Origin: Prorocentrum cordatum
Taxonomy: Eukaryota; Sar; Dinophyceae; Prorocentrales; Prorocentraceae
Direction of reading: 5' to 3'
Assembly (NCBI GenBank): GCA_963575745.1
Contig: CAUYUJ010005037.1
Coordinates: forward strand, 1-64,000
Length of the DNA: 64,000 nucleotides
The stretch's first letter is position 1. Every line of letters begins with the position of its first letter. Position numbers and translations under genes: made by a program. The notes beneath the pieces are model-generated. The model did not search any database. It was not told the origin of the DNA and saw only the letters and a program-made list of their open reading frames with translations. This document shows positions 1 to 12,300 of the stretch, piece by piece.

Positions 1-300
1 CCCCGCCCGGCCCCTCCCTGGCGCGCTCAGCGCGCCACGGGTGACGCCGGAGGCGCCGTCAGGGGAGTCCAGCGCCGTGGCAAGAACCACGCGAGGACCT
101 CCGAAGAAGTATGTGCCCGTGCCGCCTTTCCCCTCTCCCGGGGCTGAGGAAGAAGGTGAGCGCCTCCTTAGAGGAACAAAGAACCGCATCAACAGAACTT
201 CTCGGAACTCCGCGCGGATAGGCGCCGCCAGGGGGGCCCAGCGCCGTTCAAGACATCCGCGAGGAACTCCGAGAAGAAACATGCTTATGCCAATTTGTTT
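1..300. repeat. Two decayed copies of foldback family C at the left edge
   Basis: Positions about 10-105 and 200-290 carry the GGCGCCGCCAGGGGGG core and the CCGCGCGGA arms shared with copies at 5199, 9270, 23795, 35204 and 36190. In the better copies the two arms are complementary, so the element folds on itself. The second copy probably ends the last recognisable glycosidase exon (290-361). Minus-strand sequence at about 110-165 could be coding but I cannot join it in frame. Confidence 0.5.
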
Positions 301-361
301 GTTCTTCGACGCCTTCCGCATGCTCTCCGCGTCCCCGTCCCACATCGGCGCCGCGAGATCC
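290..361 (-). CDS. Glycosidase gene, most 3' exon recognised (end uncertain)
   Basis: The frame continues exon 533-634 after removal of element 367-532 and one AAGGC repeat. It reads A-D-L-A-A-P-M-W-D-G-D-A-E-S-M-R-K and runs open to about 290, where a foldback repeat starts. The joint is supported by the repeat and the continuing frame, not by a family motif. The gene's 3' end lies beyond this point and may be outside the window. Confidence 0.5.
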
Positions 362-3300
362 GCCTTCGGGGGAACCAGAAGGTACCGATACCGCAACTCC
401 CCAGACCTCTCCTGGGATGTGTTCTGACCAGAATATCGAGGCGAATCCAGCGGTGGTGACGAGGGCCTCTCAGGAGGCTCGAAAGAAGAAACGAAGGAAT
501 GGTAGCGGTAGCGGCACCTGTTCCTCCTCCGAGCCTTGCTCCACACCAGGCCGTGCTGCATCAGCGCGGGCAGCGGCAGCAGCGGCCCTCGCCGGAGCGC
601 CCGCAGCAGCGAGGCGTCCCGGAAGTTGAGCCAGCGCTCGTGTTAGGTCGGGCATGTCCCCCTACAGGCGGATTTTGGACGAAACATAAAAAATGTTCAA
701 ACAATGCACCAACATATTCAAAAATGATAAAAAAAAAAAAATCGTCCCCAGACAAATTTTTGACTATTTTGGAATATTCCTCCTGTAGAGGGACAGGCCC
801 GACTTAACGCTCGTGGGGCGGGCCCTCTCCCTCCTGCCCTACGTCGATGCCGTCCCGCCAGATCGAGTCCGCCCAGAGCAGCCAGAACGGCGAGGGCCAC
901 GTCCCGATGGTCAGGTTGATCCAGAGGCGCCGCTTCTTCTTCTCGAGACCGTCTTTTTATCTGCGTGCCCCCGGTCGCAAGGTCGTTTCCCCCGGGGGGG
1001 AAGGGGTGGGGGGGTGAGGTTGTGGATGCCATGACAGCGGATACTCTATCAATCCGATCATTGGATTAAACATGTGTTAAATGTGTAAAACATGTTCCAA
1101 ACATGTTCGTACATTTTTAAAACATGCTTGAAACATGTGTTAGACATCTGGAAATTATTTGGCAGCTTCCTCTCCATTAATCGACTTCCACAACGTAAGG
1201 GTAACTGACGCCTTGGCGGGGCGGGGCAGGTCGGGGCGGGGGTGCGGCTGCGGTCGGCGTGGCACGCGCGCGAGCATCAGCCTGTGGGCGGGGGGAGAAA
1301 CGCGGCATAAACATAGGAAGAGGAAGAGGAGGAGGAGGAGGAGGAGGAGGAGGACCAGTGTAAACCAAGCGTCATCAACGATGTTGGACTGAACCCTCCC
1401 TCCAAACTCCCTCTTCATAGGCCCCTACAACGGTTCATTTCCACTGAGAGAACTGCCTCGTTGGAGGACAACCGTCTGAAGACCCTGACACATGCCAAAA
1501 CACTATTCTCTGGATTTCAGCGCTACGGATCAACTTGAATCTTGCGTTTTGACGATCCGGAATCGTGCCAGAACGTCATTTTTGGGATTTCAAAACCGCG
1601 AATCAACATAACTTCTGCACCCGCGTAATCCAAAACACCATTTCTGGTACCTTGACCATGGGTACCAGTGGAACTTTTTGCAAATTTCTAGCACGAATTT
1701 GCGCGGCGCCGGGGCGAGAACCACATGTTGAAAAGGAGCCGCCCTCAATCCTTGAAAATCTTGCAACATTCTAAAACGAATGTGCTCGGCGCTAGAGCAA
1801 GACCCACATTTTGAAAACCACCCGAACTCAATCTGTGAAGCTCTTGCACATGTTTAAAACAATGTGCGCGGCGCTAAAGAGCCACATTTTGAGAACCACC
1901 CGCCTCCATCTGTGAAGCTGTTGTCACTGTTTAAGCTTCAGGGTCATAAATGGTGAGGAAGTCTCCGGCGAACCGCTCGACCCGCCCTAAAAACTGGCCT
2001 CGGGGTGCGACAGGGAGAAGTTCTCTATAAAGAAAAAGAATGCCGTGTGGGCTCAAAGCTCTTTAGTTCAGTCCGTGTTGCTCTTCCGTGTGCTGTACTT
2101 CAGCCCCATCTGTTTCTGGAACTATACAGTCTCCAGATGTTGTCTCGCAGCTCGCTCACTTCTCGCGGCGGGCTCTTGCGATTTCCTCTTGCGCAGATGG
2201 TCAGCACCTCACGACTGTGCGCCAAGGCGTGATGATGGTGAGGCAGAGAAAGCCATTGAGTAAGAAACTCTTTAAGCAGCTCACCAACTTACACGTGCGC
2301 ATACGGTTGTCAGGCACTTGGCGACGCAGTACATCGACGAAGTGTTCAGCACCTCGGTTCCGAACGACCAGATGAGGACCGCAGCCACCGAGAACACGGA
2401 CAAAGGAGGCCCGACGGATCCTCAGTGGAATCCAGCGTGTCGCCTCGCTAGGGGCGTTCAGGGCTCGCCGTGCAGAGCGGACGCAGCTTCAGAGCGCGCA
2501 GAGAACGACCCCGCTGGAGCAGGGTGTGCTCGCAGCGCCGTACTTCATTGGCAAGGGCAAAGGCACATTGAAGATAATCGCCGCAGGAAAAACGCCGCAA
2601 GTGGCCAGGCTGCAACCTTGCGAGGAAGCGCTGCGTTTCGCCAGGAGCACTTGCCAACGACAACCGCAACGCAGACACGACCGAAAAAAAAGCAAACTCA
2701 AAGAAACGTCCAGAACTTCCGCTTGCGGTGGTTTCTTGTGCGGTCACCCATGGCCTTGAAGATTTCGGGGCCAGCTGCGCCGAAGCTTCGAGCCCTGCTT
2801 CGGCGGCACTGGACCGGTCGGTCTGGGCTTCTCGTGCGGAGCATCGTGATGTGGCCGACGGTGACGGCTGCATGCCCAGCACCAGGTCCGAGGAGTACCC
2901 GGCGAGGAGGCCGAGTTCCAGCATCGGGCCGGGCGAAAGGGGGGGATAGCAAAGGGGGGTTTGAGAAACAACTCACGTAGCTGATTGTCCCGGCGCCTCC
3001 CGGCGCCGGGAGGCGACCATGTATCGAGGAATGGGCCCCTCAGTGGGGCCGAAACCAGCTGCATGCAGCAAATTTCGGAACCCCCCTTTTCCCAATCCCC
3101 CCCTTTCGCCCGGCCCGACAGCAGGAGGGCCCCATCGAGCCGATCGACTTCCAGAGCTTCAGCTCCAACCTCACTGCCTTCGTCTGCGAGGCTGCGCTCG
3201 AGACGCCTGACAGGGCGCAGGCGGTGCACCAAGGCTCTGGAATTCATGCAGCGCTTCCCTCGGTTGGGCAGCCAGGATGCCCGTGCAGTGCTGAGCGATG

Positions 3301-6300
3301 TGCGTGATAAGGTTGTGCAAGTTGAGGGCCTGTGGGAGTCAGTCAGAGGCACGAGTTTGCCTCGGGTTCGGAAGCCCAACCCCTGGTCTCCACCCATGGG
3401 GAGAGGGGAGGGCGGGTGGGGAAATCGAGGGATGAAACCTCGACTCGGACTACAGCTGTGCGCGAGCTTGCGCGAGTGGCCGACGCAGGGTCGGAAGCTG
3501 CGTGCTCGAGGCCCCAAGCAGACCCCGCACGAGCCAATCGAGCTTCGAGTTCCAATAGAGGCACGAGTTTGTGGTGGCACTCCCCGCTCGCCCCCTCTCA
3601 CTTCAGCGTGCGCTAGGCTTGGCCAGGCAACAGCAGCAGCTACTGGTGGGGGCAGGGTGGAAGCTCAAGGGGGGTATAAGGAGAGGCCTCGAGCTGCCAT
3701 GAGGAGGGGATTAGGTGTACGCCGGGCGTGTCCCCCCCACAGGGGGATCTTCGACGAAAAATAAGCAATACACCAAAAATACACCAAAAAGGTCAAAACA
3801 TACCCCAAACATAATCCCCAGACTATTTTTGGACCAGTTTTGGGGTATGATTTATTTTTCGTCGAAAATCCCCCTAAAGGGGGACAGGCCCGACTTAAGA
3901 TTAGGTGCCTCCTTTGCGCGACCTCTCAGCACGGGCAGCCATCAGCCCCACCCCCCTAAACAGCGAAGCGGTAGGGCAAGTTTCGAGTATCAGGTGTGTG
4001 CTGTGTGTTTGTGGCGTGCGTACAAGATGACTTTCTCCAGCTGTTGAGGGTCTCTGGAGCACCTCGAGCGCGCCTCCTCCTCTTGCCCTTCAGCAGAATG
4101 CAGAAGCAGGCTTGTTTCCGTCGTAGCTTGCAGTGTTCTCGATGGGAGGGTTGAAGGGGGGGAGGGAGGTGGAGGATTGCTTCGGCACCCCACTGGCAGC
4201 GTGGCTGGTGGAGAGACCAGCGCACGCGGCAGCCCATGGCTGGAGTGGCGGGAGAGCCGCGGGCAAGCCTTTCTAGGGACCTCGGAAGCATAATTCTCCT
4301 CCTTCCTTCTCTCCCTTCTCTCGGCCCTCCTTCTTCTCTATGGTGCTTCCCTAGTTTTCCCTCTCCATTCGTTGTGTCCTTTCCTGCCCCTAGAGTGGGC
4401 TTGGGACTCATGAGTGCAACAGTGCAACAGCGGAGGAGGAGGGGGAGGAGGAGGAGAAGGAGGGGGACCAATAAACCCACGAGTCATCAACGATGTTGCA
4501 ATCAACCCTCCTACCAAGCTCCCTTTTCATAGGCCTCTACAACGGTTAATTTCCACTGAAGGGAATGCCTCGTTGGAAGACAACTGTTTGAAGATCCTGC
4601 AGCACGCCAAAACACTGTTCTTGGGATTCCAGCGCTACGGATCAACTTGACTCTTGCGTGTTGACCCTGAACCGTGCCAAAACGCCATCACTGGGGCTAC
4701 AATACTGCGAATGACCGTAACTGTTGCACCCTCAAAATCCTGCACCCTTCCAACATGCCAATTCATGCCAACCCTTCCGTGCAACTCTTGCAAAAAAAAA
4801 CGAATGCGCGCGGCGCTAAGGCGAGAACAACATTTTGAAAAAAAAACACCCTCAATCCGCAAAACTCTTGCAAATATTGAAAACGAATGTACTACCCGAC
4901 GCTAAGGCGAGAACCACATGTTGCAAACGATTCGCCCCCAATCCGTGAAACTGTTGCAGTTTGTTTGAACGAATGTGCGCGGCGCTAAGGCGACAGTTAC
5001 ATTTTGAAGACGGCCCGCCCTCAATGTGTGAAGCTGTTGACACTTTTAAGCTGAGGGTCATAAATAGTGAGGAAGTCTCAAGCGAACATGCCCGGCCCGC
5101 CCAGAAAAATCTGGCCTCGGGGTGCGACAGGGAGAAATTATTCACAAGGAAATGAATGGAGGAGGAGGAGGAGGAGGAGGAGGAGGAGGAGGAGAACCTG
5201 TCAACGGTCCGCGCGGAATTCCTGGATCTGCGCTGGACCCACCTCTCTGGCGCGCGGAGCGCGCCAAGGGCGGCGCCAGAGGCGCAGCGAGGGGGGGCCC
5301 AGCACAGATCCAAGAAATCCACGTCGACGGTGGAACATGCATCTTTCTTCGCTGCGTAGGATCGTTATCTAGAGGCCTCCCAGACAGGGTCGGAGTAGAC
5401 GAGGTCGGCGGATCGCGCCGCATTGCCGATGCATCACCAATGCATCGGCGACGCACTGGCGGCGTCGCCGATGCATCGTCGACGTCGGCGTGAAGGAAAT
5501 CGGGCTCCAGACCGACCTGCACCGCTTATGCATCGGCGATGTCTCGCGCTCGCCCGACCCCACCCATTCGGACCCCATCTGTCGGGCGGGTGGTGAGGGG
5601 GGTGACGATCAATAGGGGGAAGAAAAAGGGCCCATGAGGGACCCTTTCGGGCCCCCGCTGGCTCCAGACGAGGCCCAGAAGTGCCCCTCGAGGGTCCTTT
5701 TCTCCACCCCCTATTCGGGTAGGCCGCCCCCCCATTACCACCCGCCCGAATCCGGGAGGCCCGGACTAGTGTCAATCACCAGGGGGGGGTGCCGGAACGC
5801 CCGCTGCGCGCCAGAGCACACGAGCAACAAAAAAGACGATCTCCTTGGTGGGGGGCAGGCGGGTCCCGAAGGAAGCGGGCACCGGACCTTCTGTTGTTTT
5901 TTTTGGGGGGGGGCGAGCGCCCCCTCCTCCTCCTTCTCCTCCTCCTCCTCCTTCTCCTCCTCCTCCTCCTCCGCCGGTTCGGCCCTCGGCCCCTCCCGCT
6001 TTCGCCCCTCTCCTCCCCTCGCCGCGACGGGATGGAGAGGCGGCCTCTGGAGAGGCCTCGCCGCCCCAATCGGCCTGCTGCGGCGCGCCGTGCCCAAGCG
6101 GCGCGAGCGCACGGGCGCGTCGCCCAGCACCTCCTGCGCGCGTTCGCGGAGGTGCAGCGGCACCGCGGCCAGGTGCTGTCTCGCCTGGCCTCTGCCCTTC
6201 AGCAGGCCCTTCAGGTGGAAGGTGGTGGGGACGAACGTCGGCGTGGAGAGGACCCACGGGTGGCGGGTCCTCCACCAGTCGAGACGCCACGAGCCGCGGA

Positions 6301-9300
6301 TCAAGCACCAGTCGTTCTTCCTCACGATGGTGAGCGAGCTCCTCCACATGGTCAGCACCTTCGTGACGCTGGGGCGCGTCGACAAGACGGTGATCTTGAT
6401 CAACGAGCTTTCGCTCTATCACCCGCCTCTTCTAAGTCTTGTGCGCCCGTGAGGAGGAGGGGGAGGAGAACTTCTACGGAGGGACTTCCGCGTGAATATG
6501 ACGCCCCATGGGTAGCGGGTCATCCACCAGACGCGGTCCTCCCACCAGCACTGGGTCTTCACGCTGGTGAGCTTCGAGGCCACGATGGTGCGAGGGAGCA
6601 TCCTTGCGAAATTAAATCTCCACCAACAGCGGGTCTTCACGGTGGCGAGCGAGCTGCGGGTGCCGTACTGCCACGCGGCGTCGGTGCGCGCCCTCGGCAT
6701 GCAGGACATTATCCAGGAGCTTCCGCTCGTTCCACCCGTCCTTCTCCACGCTGGCGGCGGCGCGTCCTGAAGGCGCTTGGCCCCATTAGTGCAGAAGACG
6801 AAGATGACTCTGAAGACCGTCGGGACACGAGAACTGCTACGACGCCTACCAAGAATCTGCCTGGATGCAGTAGTGTGCAGGGGGGCAGCGGCGAAGTCTC
6901 TCTACCAGTGGCGGCCCAAGGGTCCCAAGTAAGCGCGTCGGATGCAAGCAGTTGTCACAGATTCACGCTCCATGAGCGTCGGGTCCCCGTCTCCGAATCT
7001 AGAAGGCTGAGCCCTCTCCATGAGAGCGGTGACGCCCACTCTGGTGGCAGTACTCAGACGGTGGCGGACGAGACCAGGGACACTGAGATGATCACCGTCG
7101 GCAGTGAAAGGCGTAAGGATGGTGGCTTTGACCCTCCTTCGACCACGACTGCCCTCAATGCGTTCGTGATCGGCGGTTCGATGGTTTCAGCTGGCGTCAA
7201 CTCTTATATGGTGCAGCCGTCCTCGTCTCTGGGTTCCTCTTCCTCGATGTGCGTCGGAAAGCGGTTGAAAGAAGAGGGCGCTAGCATCTATGATGCGACC
7301 GCTAGCTCAGGCGCAGGGTGTCGCATTCAAGAGGTGAACGTTGGCCACCAGATCGAGGCTGCAGGTTTGCCCACTATACTTGGCTCTGCGGACGGCATGG
7401 CGACTGACGAGGCAAGTGTCCATGTTGCAAGTGCCTACGTGGAACCGTCTTCGAGTGGCACCCTTCCAGGGGCTGGCAAGCTTGGCACCACGAGTGGCGG
7501 GGCGACTGAAAACGCATGCGTCCATGATGCATGCGTCAAAGTCAGACCGTTATTAAGTGATGTGCTCGGCACCACGGACGGCGCGAAGACTGACAGGGTG
7601 GTCGACCCTGAGGCAAGCGCCGACGTGGGACCGCCTTCGAGTACCAGCCCACACTCCGACGACGCTTCAGGCTGTGTTCCTTCGACAACTCAGCCTGAGT
7701 CGGCAATCTTGCCACCCGCTGCATGGTCGCCTGCCTGTGCTCCCGTGAATGCTCGGGTCACGGGGCAGGGGTCATGCGGCAATTTTGCTGGAAGCATTGA
7801 GCAGCCTGTCGAGGTGATGGCTGCTCAGGGAGGCGCTGCCAAGGCCTCCAGTCAAAGGCAAGAGGAACAAATGGCCCAGGCAGCCCATGGCGAGTCTGAG
7901 GCCAAGGATGTCCAGACAGCCCATGGCGAGTCTGCGAACGAGCAGGTCCAGTCAGCCCATGGCAAGTCTGAAACAAATGACGGCGCTTGCATGATACTCT
8001 GCGAAGACATGAGGGTCAAAGTCAGCGGAACGCTGATGGTTGAAGTGCCAAGCAAGCGACGCCGTGGTCGCCCTCGTCTCCACCAAATTCCTGTCGGGTC
8101 TTGCGGCACCGTGTCCAGGGTCGACTTCATGGTGGCGACGATCAGCGACGAGGAAGTCTTCGGGGCCCTTGTTTCCTGGAATCTTCCGCTGGCTGGAGGC
8201 ATTGACGTGATTTTCCACCAGCTCGACGAGTGGCAGCAGTTCTCGCGTGCGTGACTCGCTGCCGTCGTGGGCCACACGAAGGTTGGCTTCGCCGTCCCCG
8301 TCACTGGCCTGCCTTTTCCTGGACCACTTCCTCCCCGAGTGGCCCTTCCTCCACGTCCTCTTCAACCGCCGCCTCGTGGTGCTCTTCGCGCCATGAGCCT
8401 GGCACCCCGCCGCGGCTGGTAGCTAGCGTTAGCTGCTGGACGCGGCGCGGCGGCCCCGCGTTCCTCCTCCTCGTCCTCGTCCTCGTCCTGGTCCTCGTCC
8501 TCGTCCTCGTCCTCCTCCTCCTCCTCCTCCTCCTCCTCCTCCTCCTCCTCCTCGTCCTCGTCCTCGTCCACCTCCTCCTCCTCCTCCTCCTCCTCTCCTC
8601 CTCTCCTCACTCCTCCTTCCTCCCCTTCCTCCTCCTCCCCCTCAGGGGCGAGCTCAGCGCCCCGAGTCTCACTCCTCTCTGTGGGTCTCTCTATGCTTAT
8701 CCTCCTCCCATCCCAAGCCTGCCTCGACCCACTCAACACTCCCTCTCTCGCCCACCTCCAGAAAAAATGGGAAATCTCCATTCAGTAGATGTATTATTAT
8801 CTCTCTCTCTCTCTCCGGCGGTCCCCGGGGCCCGCGACGATGTGGAGCCCCGAAGCGGTGCGGCGACGGACCGCGCGGTGACCTCGACGTCCCCCAAGAC
8901 CTCACCGCACGGTCAGTCACCGCACGGTCCTGGGCCCTCGAAGGCCCCAGTCGACCAGTCGCTCGAGACGTCCTCGGAGAAAGACCCGAGTCCCAAGACC
9001 GTGCGGTGACCCCGAACCCCCACCGCCTCACCACACGGTGTGGTCATCACCCCGTTTGGGGGCCCCCGAAGGACTCGCGCTCGGGGGGCTCGGGTTGGCC
9101 CCCGGCGGAGCCATCAAGAAAAGGACGAGGCCCGGCCTGAAATTTGACGCGAACTTCCGTCGCAAACATCCCACGAACACTGGACCGTCAAAATCCAGGG
9201 CGCGCTCGTCAAGGAGCGTCGGCAAACCCGAGTTCCAGCGTGCTCGAGCCTGTCGCTCCCACGAAGCATAATTTCGAGGAAGCCCGCGCGGACTTCGTGG

Positions 9301-12300
9301 ATCTGCGCCGCACCCCCCCCCCCCTGGCCAGGGCGGGGGGGACCCAGCGCCGATCCAAGGCGTCCGCGGGGACCTCCGAGAATAGAGGCCTCCTAGATGG
9401 GGCCCGAGTAGATGGGGTCGAAGGATCGCGCCGCATCGCCAATGCATTGCCGATGCATCGGCGATGCATCGACGATGCATCGCCGATACATCGGTGACGT
9501 CGGCTTGGGGAAACACGGGCTCCACATCGAGCCGCATCGACGATACATCGGCGATGCGGCGCGACCATTCGACCTTATCTACTCCGATCCCATCTAGGAG
9601 GCCTAGAGAGAAATCATGCCCATGCCAAGCTGTGCTGAGTTTCGGGGTGAAGAGCGGCATACGATACGCCTCTCCGCCGTCGGGGACGCCTGCCCCGCGG
9701 GGCGGCTGCACGGTCTGGACCCCTACAGTGCCAGGCAGCGGTATAGACCTTCCGGCCAGCCTGGGGGCAGGCGCCCCTGACGGCGGAACCGTTCCCTTCA
9801 CGCCGCTCTGCGCCTGCTATCAGGTCAGGCATGTCCTCCGACGGGCGGATTCTTTGGAGAAGTGAAAATAGCATTAAGTCTACAAAATACTGGAACAACC
9901 ACCCCCTGAGTGTTTTGAAATCTATGCTTGGATGTTCCTCCCGCGGAGGGACACGCCCGGGGAGGCCCAGGCACGGCGAGGACCCCCGGGGCCCGCTTCC
10001 CTCAATAGAGGCCTCCCGGGCGGGATCCGAGCGGCTGGGGTCGGAGGCTCGCGCCGCCTCGCCGATGCATCGGCGAGGCGGCGGCGGAATTGGACGCTTG
10101 AAATGGGTACGGAAAACAAGGGTACAATGCCCAACAACAAGTGTTGCCCCAAACCAACAGCGGCCGCTGTTGGGCAGGCGGCCTTCTGTCTCGAATGGAC
10201 ACAGGCCGCGGCGGCGTGGACAGCGAATCCGGTTCAAAATGAACCAGAACTGCTTTTGGACATTGTACCGATTCTTTCCGTACCAATTTCAGGCGTCCAA
10301 AGGAATGGGCGCCTCAGTAGAGGCGACCATGTATCGAGGAATGGGCCCGGCGGCGGGGCCGAAACCAGCTGCATGCAACAGATTTCGTAACCCCCCCTTT
10401 CCCTATCCCCTCCTCCCAGAGATCCGACGTCGTGATCTTTTTAATACGGGGTCCCCGGAAGTCTCGACCCATTCCCCAGGACCGGTTTCTCATCCTGTCC
10501 AGTTTTTTCACGGTTCCGGGGCCCGGCGAGGGCCCCTCGAGGCCGAAAACTGCGAAAAACCTCCGTCCTGATTTATGTCAACGCGTCGGAGCTTTTTTTT
10601 TTTTTGCCGTCAACGGCTATGTCTCAGAAAAGGTTTAAACCTGACAGAGCGAGACACCCCTGGCAGGAAAAAACGGGGCTCAATCCGAATCGCTCGAAAA
10701 CCGAGTCCTGGAAGGCCCCGAAAAAAGAACGCGCGCAGCCTCCTCCTCCTCCTCCCGCCCCTCCGCGGCAGCGAGGGCCCCGCCTGCCGGGGCTCGCAGC
10801 GCGGGCCGGCCTCCAGCGGCATGGGCCTGGCCTGACCTCGCCCCTAAGGGAGGGACGAGGGCGGGAGGGGTAGGGAGGGGGGGCTCACGAGGGAGCGGGG
10901 ATGAGGTGAGACGACCGAGCGACGCCGACACAGGTAACGAGCAGCCAGTCTCCACCACAACATGTGGTTTGTCAGGATGGCTGCCCTTCTGGATCTTTCT
11001 CCAGTTCTTGTGACCTGTGACTGTCGGCGGCTGGCACACCTGGCCCAGTTTCTTGACCTGGGCCCCAGAACTGCAAGACCTGCAGTGCAGGCAAGTGAAC
11101 AAGAATGAATTGTCGGAACAGGCAAGGGCGATGACTTTATGCCCCAGCCTATCCAGCACAGCAGAGTCGAGTCTGGAGTGGCCCCTGCACCCCCCTGGAT
11201 CTGGCGGGCGCTTGGCGAGGGACCCTAGGAGGCAGACTCTGCACCTCCAAACTGAGCTGATGAGTTCCCATTGGTGCTGCAGCCGATGCACGGCAGGGGC
11301 AGGGGAACGAGGAACACGCTCCATCCCAAGGAACTCCACACGAGGCCAGAGGGGGGGGAGGGCAGCACCAAGGGACATCACCGTCTTAGAAACTCCAATT
11401 TTCCAGTCGAGCTCCCTAGACAGAACGGGGTCAAAGGCAGGGTGGCGTGCGACAGCACGCTTGGCACCAGCATCCGCTAGCTCGTTGCCCTTCCTCAAGA
11501 ACCTTTCGTCCTCAGAGAGACCTGGGGCATCAGGGTCGAGGTGGGCATCGACTTTGGCCAGCGAACGCAGCTTCCCTTGCCCCAAAGACAGGCCTTGCAA
11601 CATGAGCCCAGAATAAACCCTCTTGGGAGACTTGCACACGTCGAGGCCTAGGGAGTACTGTTTAACAACATTAGCGCAGTCACTGCACGCGTCAGCCTGG
11701 CCCCCTACACACACGCCAATGCCACAAAAGGCAGAGTACTCAGCAGCCTGGGGCGACTGCGCGTAGGGGGGCCAAACTGGGGCAGAAACTTCACAGACTA
11801 AATTGGCCTCGGGGTCCACCATGGCAACACACCAAGCGCTCCTGCAGAGCTCGGACACAGGGTGGCGGATGCACGAGCCATCAATAAACAGGGACCCCCA
11901 GACCCCAAGGTCAGGCGAGGTAGGAATGGGACCCAGGGACCCAGGAGTAGTGACCTCAGGGACCATCCAGTTGACCAAGACTTCACCATTGCACTCGGGC
12001 CGGGGGAAGTAGTCACCAGGGTGCCGAAAGGCTCCATATATCCAGAGAGTGGCCTCGTACCCCTCAGCTGCCGTGTCGAGGGCACTGGCAATAATCTCCT
12101 CCTCAGCAATTTCTTCACGCACAGAGGAGCACGACGGGCACTCCCACAGGCGGTGCCACAATGTGTCCACCTCGGAGTGGCACCGCTGGCAAATGTCACT
12201 GATCTGGTAGCCAGCTAGCTTCGCAGAGCTGGCAGTCCAGATGGCGTTGCAGGCCAAGGCACGCATAGTCGACCTATCCCTGGGGCTGGTGCGTTTGGAC

